Below the pieces are notes generated by a model. It saw only the letters and a list, made by a program, of their open reading frames with translations. It searched no databases and was not told where the DNA came from. 9,079 bases of DNA. It comes from DATKYV01 sp035528275. GTDB lineage: Bacteria > Acidobacteriota > Terriglobia > UBA7540. Shown one piece after another: positions 6,213-9,079 of the stretch. The translations under genes were made by a program, and so were the position numbers. Location: positions 1-9,079 of the forward strand of contig DATKYV010000367.1 of NCBI GenBank assembly GCA_035528275.1, read 5' to 3'. Numbering within the stretch: position 1 is the stretch's first letter; every line of letters starts with the position of its first letter.

Positions 6213-6701
6213 ATGGCTCAATTGACTTTTTCCCAACAGCCCGGCGCGGTGGATCTGGCTGACTCGACGTTTGACCAGGACAAGCCCGTTACCGATGTGG
6301 CTTTGAAGCAACTGAACCAGAACGCCAAGTTCGGCATGGTGCGGGTGGAGTTCTTCCAGGGCTACTACAAGAACGGCGAGACCGTGGTGCTGCCCGTCTC
6401 GCCCGTGGACGGCTATGCCTACGCGCGGGCCGAGCTGCGCTACCTGTGGAGCGTTTACTCGACGCGGCCCGCCACCGGCGCCACCAACGGCGCCGCAAAC
6501 CCGCCGGCGCTGGGTACCGAACAGATCGGCGGCGGAGGCGTGGACGGCGTGGACGTCTTCACCGCTTACGTCGAGCACAAGAACGCCACGAATCCCGGAC
6601 GCGTTCATTGCGAGGTCATCATGGGTGACGGCACCAATCAGACGATCACCAGCTACGGCGTCCTCTACGCGACCACCGTGGCGGAACGGCTGAGTGGCTA
6701 G
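6213..6701 (+). CDS. Unrecognised phage structural-type protein
   Basis: 162 aa from ATG 6213 to TAG 6699-6701. I do not recognise the family. The N-terminus (MAQLTFSQQPGAVDLADSTF) is polar. Then comes KPVTDVALKQLNQNAKFGMV, a mixed strand region with paired aromatics (VEFFQGYYKNGETVVLPV), a low-complexity GATNGAANPP stretch, a GGGGVDGVDVFTAYVEHKN strand and a final TSYGVLYATTVAERLSG. The beta content and absence of membrane segments or catalytic motifs suit a tip or baseplate accessory protein. Its place between the hub and the fibre genes points the same way. It has no recognisable Shine-Dalgarno sequence because the octamer palindrome runs up to 6 nt before the start. An upstream ATG at 6205 meets a stop after six codons and is not used. 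Confidence 0.55.
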   Translation: MAQLTFSQQPGAVDLADSTFDQDKPVTDVALKQLNQNAKFGMVRVEFFQGYYKNGETVVLPVSPVDGYAYARAELRYLWSVYSTRPATGATNGAANPPALGTEQIGGGGVDGVDVFTAYVEHKNATNPGRVHCEVIMGDGTNQTITSYGVLYATTVAERLSG

Positions 6702-6710
6702 CCGGTCCTC

Positions 6711-6779
6711 GACTCTTGACTCTGAACTCTCAACCGTCAGGTTCAGAGTCGAGAGTTAAGAGTTGAGAGTCGAGAGTCA
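6711..6779 (+). repeat. Palindrome of tandem heptamers, GACTCTN/GAGAGTN type, copy 1
   Basis: The left arm is GACTCTT, GACTCTG, AACTCTC, AACC (6711-6735). After a 4-nt loop the right arm is GGTTCAGAGTC (6740-6750), then GAGAGTT, AAGAGTT, GAGAGTC, GAGAGTC (6751-6778). The palindrome runs to 3 nt before the GAGG element of the next gene. The unit is shared with the palindrome inside the spike gene at 7467-7546, in opposite arm order (pyrimidine arm first here, purine arm first there). Confidence 0.88.
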
Positions 6780-6791
6780 GTGAGGTTGATC

Positions 6792-7457
6792 ATGGCAGTT
6801 GTGCGAACAGTCCTTCCCCGCAAAGGGATCATCCAGCCGAGACACGGCGACAACTATGAGACGGACCTGGACACGAATTGGCAGATCATCGACTCGCTGC
6901 TGCAGGACGCGACTGATGTCCAAACCGCAGTGACGGCCGCGGGAACCGTGGAGGCGTGGCTCCAGGACCGCGGCGTTTCGGGTGTAGTTTCCGGTTTCAA
7001 TCTGGGAGGGTCGGCCGGTCTCACCCCGGCGCTTTCGGCCGGGGCCCTTTACGCCCAGGGCAAACGTTATGCGCCAGGGGGCGCACCGGACCCGGGCCCC
7101 GCTCCGGCGAGCCAGACCAGCTATCTTTTCTACAATTCGACGACCGGCTTCTACTACCAGGGGAGCGTCGTGGGAGCGACGTCAGGCGACGCGATGATCG
7201 GAGAAGTCGTCACCAATGCCACTCAGGTGGTCTCCGTCCTGGACGCCACGAAGATTCTCGGCCAAGTGGGGGCGGCGCCATCCGCGGGCGGTAACTTCAC
7301 CCTCGCCCACATGCTCGGACGCGCGCCCAAAAGCGCCGCTATTCAGATGACCTCGAGTGGCGCCATCTGGTTCCAGTCGCCCACGATGTACGACGGAACG
7401 AATCTCTATCTCGTGGCTTCCGATGCCGAAGTCACGGCCAAGGTGCAGATATGGTGA
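6792..7457 (+). CDS. Putative tail fibre/tip protein
   Basis: 221 aa from ATG 6792, chosen because GAGG at 6782-6785 gives a 6-nt spacing. An in-frame GTG at 6780 would put that element inside the gene and overlap the palindrome. The N-terminus (VLPRKGIIQPRHGDNYETDL, then DTNWQIIDSLLQDA) is a pattern I associate with small phage fibre or tip proteins that begin with a short strand and coil for attachment. The middle is Gly/Ala/Pro-rich with TSYLFYNSTTGFYYQGSV. The C-terminus (LAHMLGRAPKSAAIQMTSSG, then YLVASDAEVTAKVQIW) is a beta domain resembling fibre tips. It would be an adaptor or receptor-binding fibre. The TGA stop overlaps the start of the spike gene in ATGGTGA, so translation is probably coupled. 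Family call by pattern only. Confidence 0.6.
   Translation: MAVVRTVLPRKGIIQPRHGDNYETDLDTNWQIIDSLLQDATDVQTAVTAAGTVEAWLQDRGVSGVVSGFNLGGSAGLTPALSAGALYAQGKRYAPGGAPDPGPAPASQTSYLFYNSTTGFYYQGSVVGATSGDAMIGEVVTNATQVVSVLDATKILGQVGAAPSAGGNFTLAHMLGRAPKSAAIQMTSSGAIWFQSPTMYDGTNLYLVASDAEVTAKVQIW
7440..7453 (+). promoter_or_regulatory. Ribosome-binding site and overlapping start of the spike gene
   Basis: AAGGTG at 7440-7445 lies inside the 3' end of the fibre gene, 5 nt before ATG 7451 and 8 nt before GTG 7454. It supports starting the spike frame before the palindrome rather than after it. Every in-frame start codon further on (TTG 7490, 7514, 7541) lacks a comparable site. Confidence 0.6.
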
Positions 7458-9079
7458 GAAAAAACCAGTCGAAAGTTCAGAGTCGAGAGTTGAAAGTTTC
7501 CCTCTGGGCGCTTTTGCTCTTAACTCTAAGCTCTCAACTTTTGACTTCTTTACTTGCGCAGCAGACACCGGGGCCAACCTTCCGCGTCAACTCCAAGGCA
7601 GTGCAAGGGGTCGGCCCGGGAGACTATAGTTACGGCCAAACCGTCGATCTCTATGTCTCGCCCACTGGAAGCGACACAACGGGCAACGGCACACTGGGGA
7701 ATCCGTATCAAACCATTGCCCGCGCCCTGAAGGACATTCCCGTGTTCGTCTCGCACCACTACATCATCCACCTGGCGGCGGGAACGTACCGTGAGGAAGT
7801 CCTCCTCGAGAACCGCTATTTTGGCGCGGCGGCGCGCTCGACCTTCCAGCACGGGAGTATCGAGATCCAAGGCGATCCGGCGAGCCCCGACAGCTACGTG
7901 ATCTCGGGGGCGGATGCCGGCGCGCCCACGGTGGCAGTGCGCGATTACGTCGTGAGCGCGTCGTTCGCCCACTTCATCCTCAACGGCGTCTCGCTCCAGT
8001 ACGGCAAGAAGTTCGGGCTCTTCCAGACGGGCGGCGTGGGAGTGCTGCACTCATGCACGGTGCGGAATTTCACGGCGGAAACCAGCTCGACCGCCGTCGG
8101 CGTGCGGCTTTTCGGCGTCCTGGAGCTGCGCGGCGACAATACGATTTCCGATGCGGTCTACGGGCTGGTCATCCAGCATTTCGCCTCCGTCTTCAGTCTG
8201 CATCCAGTGGAGGGGTTGAACCCGCGAGACTATCTGAATACCGGATGGCCTGACAGCCAGACCTTCACACTGACCGGAATCACCGGCAGCGGCATCGACC
8301 TCTACGACAATGCCTCATACGAAGTCTCGAACACAACCAGCATCTCGGCAACCGGCGGTCTGGCCACTCCGGGAATCGAAGTCGAGGACTACAGCACCTA
8401 CGACAGCGAGAACACCACGATCTCCGGGTTCACTACCGGGATCTTGGCCGACGTTTTTGGGAGAGTGGAAATCAACCAGGGGACGATCTCAAATGCTACG
8501 ACCGGCATGAAGGTCCACTTCCAATCGGGGGTGGATTTCCTGAGCGCCGAACCCGTATTTAGCAACGTCACGACGTCTTATGACATTCAGCGCCTTTCGT
8601 TCGTCACCACCCCAACTCAGCGCCTTTTTGATGGCGCGCTGGAGTCTATCGGGGCCATCAGCCTGGCGGCAGGTGGAGCAAATCAGAACATCACGCTGAC
8701 GCCGAGCGGGACGGGCTTCACGATTGTGAACGGCAGGACTGCGGTGGGTGGCGAAACATCCCCGGCGTACAAACTACATGTCCGCAGCGAGACAAACCCT
8801 TATCTGGGCGCATTGGGGCTGGACGGGACGGTCAACCCCTCGTCGAAATACGGTGAGGCGGATGTCTTCCTGAATATCCGGAATCCCAATGCTTCGCCCG
8901 CACGCAAGGAGCTGTTCTCGTTGAGCGGCGAGGGCTTCTATTCCGACGGCGGCATTTTGACTGACTACGATTTCTTTATCTGGGATTATGCAGCGAACAC
9001 GATGCGCCTTTTCATCGGCTCAAACGGTAAGGTGGAAATCAAGAAAGCCATCTTCTCGGCGGTCAACAGTGTCGCATTC
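7451..9079 (+). CDS. Beta-helix tail-spike-like protein with signal-peptide-like N-terminus (3' partial)
   Basis: The frame is open from ATG 7451 to the window edge, 543 codons with no stop, so the 3' end is missing. Residues 1-15 are basic (MVRKNQSKVQSRELK). Residues 18-35 are Leu-rich (WALLLLTLSSQLLTSLL), and a signal-peptidase-like site may follow Ala36 (LLA before QQ). Residues 65-120 carry the YVSPTGSDTTGNGTLGNPYQ and TIARAL pattern followed by IHLAAGTYREEVLL, typical of right-handed parallel beta-helix proteins (DUF1565-like). Repeated short strands with NG, SG and TTGI turns continue to about residue 380. Towards the end, YKLHVRSET and GSNGKVEIKKA resemble fibre or spike C-terminal regions that trimerise or carry a chaperone. 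As the last tail gene it would be a receptor-binding or polysaccharide-depolymerising spike. A secreted beta-helix enzyme is the alternative if the leader is real. Confidence 0.7.
   Translation, partial: MVRKNQSKVQSRELKVSLWALLLLTLSSQLLTSLLAQQTPGPTFRVNSKAVQGVGPGDYSYGQTVDLYVSPTGSDTTGNGTLGNPYQTIARALKDIPVFVSHHYIIHLAAGTYREEVLLENRYFGAAARSTFQHGSIEIQGDPASPDSYVISGADAGAPTVAVRDYVVSASFAHFILNGVSLQYGKKFGLFQTGGVGVLHSCTVRNFTAETSSTAVGVRLFGVLELRGDNTISDAVYGLVIQHFASVFSLHPVEGLNPRDYLNTGWPDSQTFTLTGITGSGIDLYDNASYEVSNTTSISATGGLATPGIEVEDYSTYDSENTTISGFTTGILADVFGRVEINQGTISNATTGMKVHFQSGVDFLSAEPVFSNVTTSYDIQRLSFVTTPTQRLFDGALESIGAISLAAGGANQNITLTPSGTGFTIVNGRTAVGGETSPAYKLHVRSETNPYLGALGLDGTVNPSSKYGEADVFLNIRNPNASPARKELFSLSGEGFYSDGGILTDYDFFIWDYAANTMRLFIGSNGKVEIKKAIFSAVNSVAF
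7467..7546 (+). repeat. Palindrome of the GAGAGTN type, copy 2, inside the spike reading frame
   Basis: The left arm is purine-rich (7467-7497, with AGAGTC, GAGAGTT, GAAAGTT units). The right arm is pyrimidine-rich (7519-7546, with AACTCTA, AGCTCTC, AACTTTT, GACT units). Imperfect reverse complementarity includes AGTCGAAAGTT against AACTTTTGACT and GAGAGTTGA against its partner. Unlike the other palindromes it is not in an untranslated gap, because the spike frame starts upstream of it and reads through it without a stop. Confidence 0.75.

Noticed and set aside
1479..6779. Spacer hairpins considered as rho-independent terminators
   Set aside because: The stems are imperfect, some are AT-rich, and none is followed by a run of T residues of the usual length. 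A role in attenuation or mRNA processing stays open.
1..9079. tRNA, rRNA, insertion sequence or attachment site
   Set aside because: I saw no cloverleaf, transposase motif, or long direct or inverted end repeats apart from the spacer palindromes.

Overview
The window reads as part of a tail-structure module from a tailed-phage-like element (prophage, gene-transfer-agent-like particle or tailocin) in a GC-rich bacterium. GC is roughly 60% by eye. All nine genes lie on the + strand and are tightly packed, and the longest non-coding gap is 124 bp. No capsid, portal, terminase, integrase, lysis or tRNA genes are present, so I cannot tell a complete phage from a domesticated tail. The host is not identifiable with certainty. 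The spacer palindromes and the tail-protein style recall soil Acidobacteriota or Verrucomicrobiota, but that is recollection, not proof.

Layout: (1) 2-629, a tail-assembly-chaperone pair (5'-truncated G-like gene, then a small T-like gene), with a candidate +1 frameshift site where they meet. (2) 652-1476, an unusually short tape-measure-like protein. (3) 1567-1962, a small tail-tip (distal-tail-like) protein. (4) 2046-2225, a 59-aa gene that looks like the N-terminal strip of a tail hub protein. (5) 2350-6123, a 1257-aa hub protein. Its first two thirds hold a degenerate polysaccharide-deacetylase-like domain, a beta-rich middle and a GH18-like TIM barrel. Its last third is a tail-hub/baseplate core. 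(6) 6213-6701, an unrecognised small structural-type protein. (7) 6792-7457, a small fibre/tip protein. (8) 7451 to the window end, a right-handed beta-helix tail-spike-like protein, cut by the window edge.

The order chaperone, tape measure, tip, hub and fibre/spike is the usual morphogenetic order of a siphovirus-type tail. The chaperones would load the tape measure, tube assembly would follow, the tip and hub would close the distal end, and the hub's carbohydrate-active domains plus the spike would bind or cut surface polysaccharide.

Two things stand out. Five successive intergenic gaps (between the tape measure and the fibre gene) each hold a long imperfect palindrome built from tandem 7- or 8-base units. 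The unit differs between most gaps while the architecture stays the same. A sixth such palindrome lies inside the spike reading frame, where its purine-rich arm encodes a basic segment and its pyrimidine-rich arm a Leu-rich segment, together resembling a signal peptide. Second, the carbohydrate-active cassette appears to sit between a stranded hub N-terminus (2046-2225) and the hub core, which suggests a hub gene split by domain insertion.
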